Origin: Bacillota bacterium
Lineage (GTDB): Bacteria; Bacillota; Clostridia; Christensenellales; CAG-138
Assembly: GCA_023459335.1 (NCBI GenBank)
Contig: JAEWUO010000038.1
Coordinates: forward strand, 1 to 64,000
Direction: 5' to 3'
DNA length: 64,000 bases
This document shows positions 35,029 to 43,986 of this stretch, piece by piece. Under the pieces are notes generated by a model that saw nothing but the letters and a program-made list of their open reading frames with translations, did not search any database and had not been told where the DNA came from. Position 1 is the stretch's first letter; each line of letters opens with the position of its first letter. A program made the position numbers and the translations under genes.

Positions 35029-35466
35029 ATGAAGAAGATAGCATCGGCGATTGCAGCCGCACTCTGCGCTCTGACGCTTGCGGCCTGCGCCGCCCCCGCC
35101 GCGGCGGCAACGCCCGCTCCAACCGCAACTGCTGCGGCGGCCGCCGAAAGCGGACAATATGTAAAGATCACAGCCGAAGAGGCGAAAACCCGCATGGACA
35201 GCGGTGACCCGGTCGTCGTGCTCGACGTGCGCACGCAGGATGAATACGACACGGGGCATATTGCGGGCGCGATACTGATCCCCAATGAAACGATTCTGGA
35301 CAAACAGCCCGCGCTGCTGCCCGACCTGAACGCGGAGATCCTCGTATACTGCCGCAGCGGCAACCGCAGCGCGCAGGCGGCGAAGAAACTTGCTGCGATG
35401 GGTTATACCAACGTGTCTGACTTCGGCGGCATCATCGACTGGCCGTACGAAATCGTCACAGACTGA
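35029..35466 (+). CDS. rhodanese-domain lipoprotein
   Basis: 145 residues. Lipoprotein signal (MKKIASAIAAALCALTLAAC) with the lipobox Cys at 20, an Ala/Thr/Pro linker, then a single rhodanese domain: VVLDVRTQDEYDTGHIAGA and the active loop YCRSGNRS with the catalytic Cys. A surface-exposed sulfurtransferase or persulfide carrier. GGAGG lies before the ATG. It may share a transcript with the ferredoxin gene 37 bp upstream. Confidence 0.92.
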   Translation: MKKIASAIAAALCALTLAACAAPAAAATPAPTATAAAAAESGQYVKITAEEAKTRMDSGDPVVVLDVRTQDEYDTGHIAGAILIPNETILDKQPALLPDLNAEILVYCRSGNRSAQAAKKLAAMGYTNVSDFGGIIDWPYEIVTD

Positions 35467-35519
35467 AGAAGAATTTACCGTCTTCCTTCCCAACCCTGAA
35501 TTGTTCCTTACCCCGCAGA

Positions 35520-35545
35520 AAACCGCCCGAAATTCCGGGCGGTTT
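35520..35545 (+). terminator. intrinsic terminator-type hairpin
   Basis: AAACCGCCCG (35520-35529) / CGGGCGGTTT (35536-35545). Lies between the rhodanese gene (+) and the SDR gene (-). Confidence 0.75.
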
Positions 35546-35576
35546 CCTGTATTTTACTATCAGTTCAATCGAGTCG

Positions 35577-36365
35577 TCAGATCAGATTTCTTTTATGAAA
35601 CGGCGCGCTCATAAACCGCCAGGCGGCCTTGATTCCCGTCAGCCAGGCAATTTGCCTGTCGTTCCTCGTGTTGCGCAGCATCCGCGGCACAAAAAACGCC
35701 GCGACCGTCTCCGGCTTATCCGCTAAAATATTGAAGATTTTTTTGAATTGCGGATCGCTCAGGATAGCGGCAGCCGATCCGTCCGGCGTCCTGGAGATAA
35801 AATCGGTCAGCATCATGCCGGGAGACAAACGTCCCGCAATCACGCCGCTGCCTTCCAGCTCTTTGGAGAGGCCTTTCATAAAATAGGTGAGCGCGCGCTT
35901 GGTGGTTCCATAGAGAATGGTCTTCTTCTGGATCATATCGTTGGAACCCAACCCCTCCATGCTGTAGATCGCGCCGTGTCCCTGTTCGATCATATGCCGC
36001 GCCGCAACCTGGCAGCCGAAGATCACACCAAGCGTGTTGGTTTCCACGACCGAGCGGACATAACGTTCCCCGGTATCATAGATGAAGGCGTGGGGTGCGT
36101 TCTGTCCGGCGTTGTTGATCCAGATATCCACGCTGCCGAACCGTGAAGCGGCGGTGTCCCACAGCTTTTCGATCCCGGAAATATTCTGCACATTGCATGG
36201 AACGTATTGATACGAACCCTCGTGCCGTTTCAGTTCGTTTTGCGCTTCCGGCGGCAGCGAGTCGCCCCGTCCGGACAGGGTGACCTGGCAGCCGGCCGCC
36301 AGAAATTCCTTTGCCATGGCAAAGCCGATGCCGCGCGTGCTTCCCGTAATCACGATGTTTTTCAA
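35577..36365 (-). CDS. short-chain dehydrogenase/reductase
   Basis: 262 residues. Rossmann motif TGSTRGIGFAMAKEF, NNAG motif (WINNAGQNAPH), and the catalytic Y-x3-K as LYGTTKRALTYF with an upstream Ser (SMEGLGSND). The substrate is unknown. Plant and bacterial relatives act on chlorophyll-b or steroid-like substrates, but nothing here decides. It is downstream of a DUF1295 membrane protein on the same strand, which suggests joint action on a lipid or sterol-like compound. Confidence 0.9.
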   Translation of the reverse strand: MKNIVITGSTRGIGFAMAKEFLAAGCQVTLSGRGDSLPPEAQNELKRHEGSYQYVPCNVQNISGIEKLWDTAASRFGSVDIWINNAGQNAPHAFIYDTGERYVRSVVETNTLGVIFGCQVAARHMIEQGHGAIYSMEGLGSNDMIQKKTILYGTTKRALTYFMKGLSKELEGSGVIAGRLSPGMMLTDFISRTPDGSAAAILSDPQFKKIFNILADKPETVAAFFVPRMLRNTRNDRQIAWLTGIKAAWRFMSAPFHKRNLI

Positions 36366-36410
36366 ATATAACGCCCCCCGTTCTTCTCTAGAGTCAGATC
36401 ACGTTTCTGG

Positions 36411-37277
36411 TTACCGCGCGCGTTTCAGCGCGACAGGCAGCAGCCGGTTCGTCTCCGCGACGTAGAGGGCAAACCCATCCTTATACCCGGCAAGACGTGT
36501 CTCCGCCATGGGGATGCTGATGAATAGGAACATCAGCGTATTGACGAGCGCGCCGATGCCCAGCGGCCAGAGCCGCGGCAGTACGGAGAGCATGACCAAA
36601 TATACGCCCCACCACATTAGTATCTCGCCGAGATAATTCGGATGCCGCGCATGGCGCCAGACCCCGTTGCGGATGATCTGCCCGCGGTTTGCCGCGCGTT
36701 TCTGAAAACGGTGCAGCTGGAGATCCGCGACAAGCTGCAGCGTCGCGGCGGATACGCTCAGCGCGAAACCGAGCAGCGTAAAGAAATTGACTCCGCCCGC
36801 CTGAATATAGTGTAACGCGGGCAGCAGGCACAGATAGACCACCAGCGTTGGAAACAGCATGATACCGAACAGGCTTACGAGCGGGTATAAAACGCCGCTT
36901 TTTTCGCGCAGCATGGTATACCGCCAGTCCGGATGATCGTATCCGCGGAACGTATACGCCCAGTTTGCGGTCAGCCGCACGCCCCAGTAACAAACGCAAA
37001 CAAGCAGCGCGCCCGTTCCTGCGTTCCATACGCCGAACTCCGCGATCGCAAGCGGCAGGATCGCAATCGGCGCGACCGACCAGTAGGGATCGTATACCGA
37101 GGCGTTCTCCAGCGGCAGGCTGACGAGATAAATAAGCAGTGTCGCGGCGATGTCTGCCGCGAACACGCGAAACAGCGCGCTGCCGCGCACATGGCGGAAT
37201 ACATATAACCCCGCCGCGAGCGTTAACGCGTATACCGCCAGCGTAAAGAGAAAACTCAACCCCCGGCTTCGTTTCAC
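36411..37277 (-). CDS. DUF1295 / steroid 5-alpha-reductase-fold membrane protein
   Basis: 288 residues from a GTG at 37277 (GGGGGG five bases upstream); a TTG at 37304 is the other option. About eight helices. The C-terminal signature is GVWRHARHPNYLGEILMWWG with a later TRLAGYKDGFALYV, as in DUF1295, sterol reductases and isoprenylcysteine methyltransferases; the HPNY motif binds NADPH or SAM. It starts right after folD and precedes the SDR gene. Confidence 0.88.
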   Translation of the reverse strand: MKRSRGLSFLFTLAVYALTLAAGLYVFRHVRGSALFRVFAADIAATLLIYLVSLPLENASVYDPYWSVAPIAILPLAIAEFGVWNAGTGALLVCVCYWGVRLTANWAYTFRGYDHPDWRYTMLREKSGVLYPLVSLFGIMLFPTLVVYLCLLPALHYIQAGGVNFFTLLGFALSVSAATLQLVADLQLHRFQKRAANRGQIIRNGVWRHARHPNYLGEILMWWGVYLVMLSVLPRLWPLGIGALVNTLMFLFISIPMAETRLAGYKDGFALYVAETNRLLPVALKRAR

Positions 37278-37304
37278 CGGAATCCCCCCAAGCACTGTTA
37301 TCAA

Positions 37305-38162
37305 TCAAGCGCGAACCAGAGCGCGATTGGCCGCCTCTACGACGTGCGCCATCAGCACGGAGGTCGTGACCGTTCCCACCCCGCCGGGCACGGGCGTCAC
37401 CGCTTCCACGACCGGCTCGATCGCGGCAAAGTCCGCGTCGCCGACCATCTTCCCCTCCGGCGTGAAGTTGATGCCTACGTCCAGCACGGTCTGCCCGGCG
37501 GAGACGTACTCCGCGCCGACCACGCACGCGCGGCCCGCCGCGACGATCAGGATATCCGCCCGTTTTGTCACGGAAGGCATATCCGCCGTCTTCGTATGGC
37601 AGACGGTCACCGTCGCGTTCTTCTTTAAAAGCATCATGGCGACTGGTTTGCCTACTACGAGGCTGCGCCCGACGACCACTGCGTTTTTACCCTGCGTTTC
37701 GATTCCGTAATAATCGAGAATTTCCATGCAGGCCTGCGCCGTACAGGGCGGAAAACCGCGTTTTGTCCCCGCGAACACGCCCGCAAGCGAGCCGTCCGTG
37801 ATGCCGTCCACATCCTTCTCCGGCGCGAGCAGCGCGCGCACGCGCTCGTCGTCAATCGACTTCGGCAGCGGGCGGAAGATCAGGCATCCGTGGATGGAAT
37901 CGTCCTCGTTGATCCGCCGGATCGCGCCAACCAGTTCGTCTGGAGAGACCGCCTCCGGCAGCAGCACCTGCCTGACCGCGACGCCGACCGTCTCCGCGCG
38001 CTTGATTAGGCCGCGCTCGTAAGCCACGTCGTCCGCGCGCTCGCCCACGCGCACCAGCGCGAGCGTTGGTATTACGCCCGCCGCATTCAGCGCGGCAGCG
38101 TCCGCCATAATCCGTTCGTTGAGCGAGGAGACGACCTCCGCGCCTTTTAAGAGTTTCGCCAT
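37305..38162 (-). CDS. folD: methylene-tetrahydrofolate dehydrogenase/cyclohydrolase
   Basis: 285 residues. ATG at 38162 with AGGAG nine bases upstream. Motifs: GCLIFRPLPKSID-type substrate loop, the dinucleotide site VVGRSLVVGKPVAMML, DVGINFTPEG and the terminal PVPGGVGTVTT. It interconverts methylene-, methenyl- and formyl-tetrahydrofolate. It is 27 bp downstream of fhs in an evident one-carbon operon. Confidence 0.97.
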   Translation of the reverse strand: MAKLLKGAEVVSSLNERIMADAAALNAAGVIPTLALVRVGERADDVAYERGLIKRAETVGVAVRQVLLPEAVSPDELVGAIRRINEDDSIHGCLIFRPLPKSIDDERVRALLAPEKDVDGITDGSLAGVFAGTKRGFPPCTAQACMEILDYYGIETQGKNAVVVGRSLVVGKPVAMMLLKKNATVTVCHTKTADMPSVTKRADILIVAAGRACVVGAEYVSAGQTVLDVGINFTPEGKMVGDADFAAIEPVVEAVTPVPGGVGTVTTSVLMAHVVEAANRALVRA

Positions 38163-38189
38163 ATCGGTTCGCTCCTGTCTGGCTGAAAT

Positions 38190-39866
38190 TTAGAACAGCC
38201 CGATGATCCTGCCGGTTTCGTCTACGTCGATGCGTTCCGCGGCGGGCGACTTCGGCAAGCCCGGCATGGTCATGATGTCCCCCGTGAGCGCGACGATGAA
38301 GCCCGCGCCTGCGCTGACTTTAAGCGAGCGGACGCTGAGCGTAAACCCTCTCGGCGCGCCGAGAAGGGCCGCGTTGTCGGAGAACGAATACTGCGTTTTC
38401 GCCATACATACGGGCAGGCTGCCAAAGCCGAGATCCGTCAGTTTCTGCGCGTCCTTCTTCGCCTGCGGTGTGAAAATCACGCCGTCTCCGCGGTAAATAT
38501 TTTTTACGATCGATTCGATCTTCTGCTCGATGCTCATGTCCAGCGGGTAGCTCTGCGTAAAACCGTTCGGTTCCTCCGCCGCGCGGCAGACCGCCTCGGC
38601 AAGCACTTTGCCGCCCGCGCCGCCCTTCGCCCAGACTTCCGAGAGCGCGACGGGCACGCCAAGCGCGCGGCACTGTTCCTCTACAAACGCGAGTTCCGCG
38701 GGCGTGTCGGTCGGGAAGGCGTTGATCGCTACCACACAGGGTATATGAAATACGCTTTGCAGGTTTTCCACATGCTGAAGGAGGTTTGGCATCCCTTTCC
38801 CCAGCGTGTCGAGGTTTTCCTGTGCCAGCGTTTCCTTCGCCGCGCCGCCGTGATGCTTGAGCGCGCGCACGGTTGCGACCACGACCGCCGCCGCGGGTTT
38901 GAGGCCGGCCATGCGGCACTTGATATCGAAGAATTTCTCCGCGCCGAGGTCCGCGCCGAATCCCGCCTCGGTCACCGCGTACTCGCCGAGCTTGAGCGCG
39001 AGGCGCGTGGCGGTCACGGAGTTGCAGCCGTGCGCGATGTTCGCAAACGGGCCGCCGTGCACGAACGCGGGCGTATGCTCCAGCGTCTGGACGAGGTTTG
39101 GTTTCAGCGCGTCTTTTAAGAGCGCAGCCATCGCGCCCGCCGCCTTGAGGTCGCCCGCGGTCACGGGCTTCTCGTCGTAGGTGTAACCCACGACAATGCG
39201 GCTCAAGCGCGCCTTGAGGTCGGGGATGTCCGAAGCCAGGCAGAGCACCGCCATGACCTCGCTCGCGACCGTGATGTCGTAGCCGTCCTCGCGCGGCGTG
39301 CCGTTGACGCGACCGCCCAGGCCGTCCACCACGTTCCTCAGCTGACGGTCGTTCATGTCCACGCACCGCCGCCAGGTGATACGGCGCGGGTCGATGTTGA
39401 GCGCGTTGCCCTGATAGATATGGTTGTCCAGCATCGCCGCGAGCAGATTGTTCGCCGCGCCGATGGCGTGAAAGTCCCCGGTAAAGTGCAGGTTGATGTC
39501 CTCCATCGGCACCACCTGGGCCTTTCCGCCGCCCGCGGCTCCCCCCTTGACGCCGAACACAGGACCCAGCGAAGGCTCCCGCAGGGCGACGATCGCGCGC
39601 TTGCCGATGCGGTTCAGCGCGTCCGCGAGGCCGACCGTGGTGGTGGTCTTGCCCTCGCCGGCGGGGGTTGGGGAGATGGCGGTGACGAGGATCAGCTTTC
39701 CGTCCGGTTTGCCGCTCAGGTCCCGGAGCAGGTTGTAGTCGATCTTCGCCTTATATCTGCCGTATTGCTCGACGTACCGCTCGTCGATGTTCAGCGCGGA
39801 TGCGATCTGCGCGATGGGGCGCAGTTCCGTGCTCTGCGCGATTTCGATGTCGGAAGGTTGGGTCAT
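38190..39866 (-). CDS. fhs: formate-tetrahydrofolate ligase
   Basis: 558 residues, normal length. P-loop-like [18 protein letters not shown], then [38 protein letters not shown] and [19 protein letters not shown]. It forms 10-formyl-THF from formate and ATP, for purines or for acetogenic/fermentative one-carbon flow. It has its own promoter and AAAGGAG, and leads the operon with folD. Confidence 0.97.
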   Translation of the reverse strand: MTQPSDIEIAQSTELRPIAQIASALNIDERYVEQYGRYKAKIDYNLLRDLSGKPDGKLILVTAISPTPAGEGKTTTTVGLADALNRIGKRAIVALREPSLGPVFGVKGGAAGGGKAQVVPMEDINLHFTGDFHAIGAANNLLAAMLDNHIYQGNALNIDPRRITWRRCVDMNDRQLRNVVDGLGGRVNGTPREDGYDITVASEVMAVLCLASDIPDLKARLSRIVVGYTYDEKPVTAGDLKAAGAMAALLKDALKPNLVQTLEHTPAFVHGGPFANIAHGCNSVTATRLALKLGEYAVTEAGFGADLGAEKFFDIKCRMAGLKPAAAVVVATVRALKHHGGAAKETLAQENLDTLGKGMPNLLQHVENLQSVFHIPCVVAINAFPTDTPAELAFVEEQCRALGVPVALSEVWAKGGAGGKVLAEAVCRAAEEPNGFTQSYPLDMSIEQKIESIVKNIYRGDGVIFTPQAKKDAQKLTDLGFGSLPVCMAKTQYSFSDNAALLGAPRGFTLSVRSLKVSAGAGFIVALTGDIMTMPGLPKSPAAERIDVDETGRIIGLF

Positions 39867-39927
39867 CCGGTTTCTCCTTTGATTTCGGGTTATCCGCCCG
39901 GTATGGGTTCGTATTTTAACGGTTACT

Positions 39928-39957
39928 ATTGTATTATTATCCGCGCCCGCGCGTCAA
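39928..39957 (-). promoter_or_regulatory. fhs-folD promoter
   Basis: Minus strand TTGACG (39957-39952), 18 bp, TACAAT (39933-39928). Confidence 0.6.
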
Positions 39958-39973
39958 CGCTTTCCCGCCGCAT

Positions 39974-39997
39974 TAAAAAAAGCGCCCTGTCGGGCGC
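39974..39997 (-). terminator. terminator of the GIY-YIG gene
   Basis: Minus strand GCGCCC, loop GACA, GGGCGC (39997-39982) followed by TTTTTTT. Confidence 0.85.
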
Positions 39998-40013
39998 GGC
40001 GTGCGGATCAGGC

Positions 40014-40358
40014 TCAATACAAGTTCGCGGAGTCGTATTTTTCCAGCCACATGGAGAGGAGCACTTCCAGATCGTCCGTGAACTCGCGGTCGGTCTGCGT
40101 CTCCTTGCGCTCCAGCGTTTCCAGTACGGTAAACGCAAACCCGGCGCTGCCGTAAACCTGCGCGTCCTTCATGAGCTTCGGGTGGAAGCAGCCGCCGGTC
40201 ATCTCGTTGAACTCGTAGCGCTTCGTTATGCCATCGATATCCGCGCTCGCGAGCACGAGGGATTTGCCCGTTGCCTTGTTGACGACGGCGTAGACGCCGC
40301 CCGTCTGCGTGCGCCGCTTGTAGGCGGCGATGAGGTCTTTCTTGCTCTGGGGGTTCAT
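40014..40358 (-). CDS. GIY-YIG-type family protein
   Basis: 114 residues from the ATG at 40358. The core GGVYAVVNKATGKSLVLASA matches the first part of the GIY-YIG fold, followed by RYEFNEMTGGCFHPKLMKDA and a Glu-rich end ELEV-type LLSMWLEKYDSANLY. The second YIG-like tyrosine and the catalytic Arg are not conserved, so nuclease activity is doubtful. It is a small stand-alone form known in Clostridia; function unclear. Confidence 0.82.
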   Translation of the reverse strand: MNPQSKKDLIAAYKRRTQTGGVYAVVNKATGKSLVLASADIDGITKRYEFNEMTGGCFHPKLMKDAQVYGSAGFAFTVLETLERKETQTDREFTDDLEVLLSMWLEKYDSANLY

Positions 40359-40549
40359 AGTTGGTTCTTCCTTTGGCGGCGCGGGGATTTGGGGGCGTGC
40401 GCCGTCAGGGGTATTATACATCCGATTGGGTGGGGGTGGGGTCTACGGTGCGTGGAGTTGGGGGGTAAAACAGTCAAAATAGGTTCTTTACGCAATTTAC
40501 TCTATATGATACTCTGTGCTCAAATAGACTTTCAGGAGTGTAAGGTTCT

Positions 40550-42811
40550 ATGTATCAGATAAGAAAGCTGTCCGAAATAAAAAATTACCGAGCGTATGAG
40601 AATTTTGTTTGGGATGAATCCGTTAAACTTTTTGATAAGTACAATATTATCTTTGGATGGAATGCGTCGGGTAAGAGTTCAATTGCTGATCTACTACTCC
40701 AACTTTCCGATAATACTCAGTTCGAAGAAGACACACAGTTCAAAATTCTATTTCAAAATGAGTTATCTGAGCGTTTAGATATTAAGAGAGATAGAACGTA
40801 CTCAGATAAGTACACCCTTCGCGTGTTTGATCAAAATTTCATTGAACGAAATATCGAGAAAACCGATCCATTAAAGCATATTTTTTCCATTGGTGAAAAC
40901 CAAATATCAATTTCAAAAGAGCTAAAAGCATCGCAAACAAGAATAGAAAGCTGCGAATCTGCTGTCGACAAGGCCAAAGAGGTTTATAGCAACGCAACGA
41001 AGAAGCAGGAGCAGCACTTAATTAAGCACGCTTCATCTCTTAAGAACGAGCTTGATTTACCAAATTCATACAATAAAAACAACTACCTGTCTGATTTTCA
41101 AAAGTGTAATAATCCTATGTGTCTCGATCCGTCAAGCTATGCCAACTTAGTTGCGACAATCAAATGTACTAGCTTACCTGAATTACCAAGATACGAGCAG
41201 CATCAAGTGAATCCTTCTATCAGAACTTACATTTATGATCTGCTTGCCAATAAACCGATAATAACAGCCATAGAACTTTTACGTGAGCACGCAGATGTTG
41301 CAAAATGGGCTGCAGAGGGCTTGATGCTGCATAAGGCGCATAATTCAAAAAAATGCATGTTCTGTGACAACGAAATAACAGAAGAACGTCTGAAAATTTT
41401 AGAAGCTCATTTCAATAAAGAATTTCAAGACTTATCGGAAAAGATAGCTAAAACCGTAGAGCGGTTGGCTAAACATCGAGAATCGTATAATACGCTGCAT
41501 CTAACTTATTTGAAGTCACATCAATTCTATCCCGAACTACAGGGTCAATTTATTAGTATCCAAAGCGAATTATCCGATAGCTGTCAAACTTGCATTTCAT
41601 TAATAGATCAAATCGAAAGTTTATTGAAAAACAAACAGTCTAACATGACTAGTATTGAAACAGCATCACAGTTTGAAGCACTTGAAAAGCTAAGCATTCT
41701 TACAACTGATATCACTGAAAATATAAACTCCCTTATTGATAGAAACAACGAAATAACAAAGCATTATAGCGAAGTTATTCAAACAGCTCAATCTAAAGCG
41801 AAATCACATTGGTTTTCAAAAAACGAAGATGAACTGAAAAATCTGATTCGTGACACAGATGATGCTTTATTGAAATTTAATAGAGCAAAACAATTACTTG
41901 AAGAGGCCAAGCAGCAAAAACAAGAATTGTTTATTTCTTCATGTAATTCTTCTATTCCAGCTATAGTCATGAATGAAGAATTGGCACGTTTTCTTGGTCG
42001 AGATGAAATCCAATTTCTTGAACAGGAGAATGGCTATGAACTATCACGAAATGGAAAGCTTGCCCATAATTTAAGCAAAGGGGAAAAAAACGCGATTGCC
42101 TTAGTCTACTTTTTAAATTCACTTGAGGATATGAATATTGAAAAAAATGAAACAATAGTAGTCCTTGATGATCCGATATCAAGTTTTGATAGCAATTATT
42201 ACTACTATGCGCTCTCTTATATTCGAGACTCTCTGAACAATGTTGGTCAGTTATTTATTTTAACGCACAAATTCTCGTTCTATAAGGATCTTTGTAAGGT
42301 TTTTAAGGACGAGAAGTCCCGGCACTTCTTACTTGAACGAGATCGAGTTGGAGTACATTTAAAAAACGAATCCCGTTTCATGCGTAATTACTATGATGAG
42401 TACTTATATTTATTTAATAAAGTTGTCTCATTTGCTATTAATCCTAACCCGAATTATGATGATTCATTAACGATAGCAAATCTTGCAAGAAAGGTACTGG
42501 AAAGTTACCTTGCCTTCAAGGTACCAACCCAAGATGAAATAATTGATAAAGTTCGCTCGCTTTCAAACGAACTGTCCACTCCTACTCGTGCAATGTGTAG
42601 ACTACTTAACTCAAAATCGCATTTGCAGATCATTCCTGATCAAGATAGAGGGGATGATATTGAAGTCATTCATACGATGCAGTTCATTATTAGAGATATG
42701 CTTAACTTCATGTTTGAGAATGACAAGCACCATTTTAAAACACTCCTAAGTAATTGCGATGATATTCCAGAGGGTCTTCTTGATGATGAGAAACTTGCCT
42801 TCCCTACTTAG
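40550..42811 (+). CDS. RloC-like anticodon nuclease (AAA_13 ATPase with zinc-hook motif)
   Basis: 753 residues. Walker A GWNASGKSS (36-44); long coiled coils around a zinc-hook CxxC (C269-M-F-C272); signature LSKGEKNAIALVYFL (from 508); Walker B VVLDDPISSFD (Asp540-541); H-loop THKFSF. The C-terminal part has R647-x3-E651 and, 40 residues on, H691 in NSKSH, the pattern of the Arg-Glu-His triad of PrrC/RloC anticodon nucleases. RloC enzymes cut tRNA anticodon loops after DNA damage or phage infection. The gene is far more AT-rich than all around it, with A-rich codons, and stands alone without restriction-modification genes, so it was probably acquired as a defence gene. Confidence 0.8.
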   Translation: MYQIRKLSEIKNYRAYENFVWDESVKLFDKYNIIFGWNASGKSSIADLLLQLSDNTQFEEDTQFKILFQNELSERLDIKRDRTYSDKYTLRVFDQNFIERNIEKTDPLKHIFSIGENQISISKELKASQTRIESCESAVDKAKEVYSNATKKQEQHLIKHASSLKNELDLPNSYNKNNYLSDFQKCNNPMCLDPSSYANLVATIKCTSLPELPRYEQHQVNPSIRTYIYDLLANKPIITAIELLREHADVAKWAAEGLMLHKAHNSKKCMFCDNEITEERLKILEAHFNKEFQDLSEKIAKTVERLAKHRESYNTLHLTYLKSHQFYPELQGQFISIQSELSDSCQTCISLIDQIESLLKNKQSNMTSIETASQFEALEKLSILTTDITENINSLIDRNNEITKHYSEVIQTAQSKAKSHWFSKNEDELKNLIRDTDDALLKFNRAKQLLEEAKQQKQELFISSCNSSIPAIVMNEELARFLGRDEIQFLEQENGYELSRNGKLAHNLSKGEKNAIALVYFLNSLEDMNIEKNETIVVLDDPISSFDSNYYYYALSYIRDSLNNVGQLFILTHKFSFYKDLCKVFKDEKSRHFLLERDRVGVHLKNESRFMRNYYDEYLYLFNKVVSFAINPNPNYDDSLTIANLARKVLESYLAFKVPTQDEIIDKVRSLSNELSTPTRAMCRLLNSKSHLQIIPDQDRGDDIEVIHTMQFIIRDMLNFMFENDKHHFKTLLSNCDDIPEGLLDDEKLAFPT

Positions 42812-43796
42812 CTTTTTTCCCCCTCTCCCCCAAAAATCCCGCCAGCCGCTCCATCGCCTCCTGCGCCTCCGGCAGGCTCATCTGCATCTGAAACTCGTGC
42901 GTCAGCGGGAACTTATCCGTCACCGGCAGATAGCTCGTCACGCCGATTCCGTTTTGTTCCAGCGCCGCGATCATCTCCTGCGCCTGCGTGATAAACGGGT
43001 CCTGATCCCCGCAGTCGATGAACACGGCGGGATAATCCGGCGTAACCTGCGCCACGGTGTTCATGAGGTTTGCGTCCTTCGTGCCTTCATAGTCCTTGAC
43101 CCCCGTCATCATCCAGATGGAATCCGCGATCATCGGGAACCCCGTCGCGCGGACGGTATCCGTATTGTAATACCCGCAATGCAGCACGACGCCGCGAAGC
43201 TGACCCGCGCCGATCGCGGGCGCGTTGCCGATCTCTTCCCGAAACGCCGGATTGGTGTAGTAAAGCCCCATCTGCGAGGCGAGGTGCCCGCCCGCGCTGT
43301 CCCCGGCGATGAACACGCGGTCCGTGTCGATCCCGTATTCCGCCGCGTGATCCACGAGGTACCCGATCGCCTCGTTGACCTGCAGAATCTGCGTGGGGAA
43401 CCTGCCCTCGGGCGCGAGCATATAGTTGAGGCTGGCGACGACGAAGCCGTATGACGCGAGCGTCTGGCAGTAGTCGGCCATCGAGCTCTTGTCCCCGCCG
43501 ACGTAATAACCGCCGTGGGCGTAGACCACCAGCGGCTGATTTATGTCGCTCCGCTTCGCGTAAACGTCCATATCGCCTTTGTCAAACCGGCTGCCGTAGG
43601 AGACGTCCTCGCCAAGCAGCCGCACGGAGGCGTTCGTCCCGCCACGCGTTCCGTTCGAACCGAGCGAGCAGACGAACCCGATCATTCGCTCCTGCAAAAC
43701 GGTGCTGCTCGACCACACGATCGCACCCGCCGCCGCGAGCAGGAGGAGGACCGCGAGAAGGAGAAACCACCAGCGCCGATAAAACCGCTTTTTCAT
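42804..43796 (-). CDS. membrane-anchored alpha/beta hydrolase (esterase/lipase)
   Basis: 330 residues from the ATG at 43796. One N-terminal helix (WWFLLLAVLLLLAAAGAIVW) then a hormone-sensitive-lipase-like fold: oxyanion HGGYYVGG, nucleophile GDSAGGHLA, Asp in DCGDQDPF, and His in PLTHEF. It probably acts outside the membrane on an ester substrate. Its stop codon lies inside the last 8 bp of the convergent RloC-like gene, at the very edge of the AT-rich block, so its final residues may have been altered by that insertion. Confidence 0.88.
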   Translation of the reverse strand: MKKRFYRRWWFLLLAVLLLLAAAGAIVWSSSTVLQERMIGFVCSLGSNGTRGGTNASVRLLGEDVSYGSRFDKGDMDVYAKRSDINQPLVVYAHGGYYVGGDKSSMADYCQTLASYGFVVASLNYMLAPEGRFPTQILQVNEAIGYLVDHAAEYGIDTDRVFIAGDSAGGHLASQMGLYYTNPAFREEIGNAPAIGAGQLRGVVLHCGYYNTDTVRATGFPMIADSIWMMTGVKDYEGTKDANLMNTVAQVTPDYPAVFIDCGDQDPFITQAQEMIAALEQNGIGVTSYLPVTDKFPLTHEFQMQMSLPEAQEAMERLAGFLGERGKKAK

Positions 43797-43898
43797 GCCG
43801 TGTTCTTCTTTCCTGATATTACTGTTATTATACCGTTTTCGCTGTGATTTTGTTGGATTTTTTACCACCGGCGAAGGGGCTGTATTTCAACGCGCCTC

Positions 43899-43952
43899 TT
43901 GCCTAGAAACGCGCAATATCGTATAATATTCATACAATTCCGAATGAATATT
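43899..43952 (+). promoter_or_regulatory. symporter promoter with inverted repeat over the start site
   Basis: TTGCCT (43899-43904), 17 bp, TATAAT (43922-43927). The 9-bp inverted repeat AATATTCAT (43925-43933) / ATGAATATT (43944-43952) overlaps the -10 box and start site, as a repressor operator would. Confidence 0.65.
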
Positions 43953-43986
43953 CTTTTTTAAGTTCTGATGAAAAGCAGGTAACAAC

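Noticed and set aside
40014..42811. Restriction-modification locus with PrrC
   Set aside because: No hsd or methylase genes are nearby; the ATPase has the longer zinc-hook form typical of RloC.
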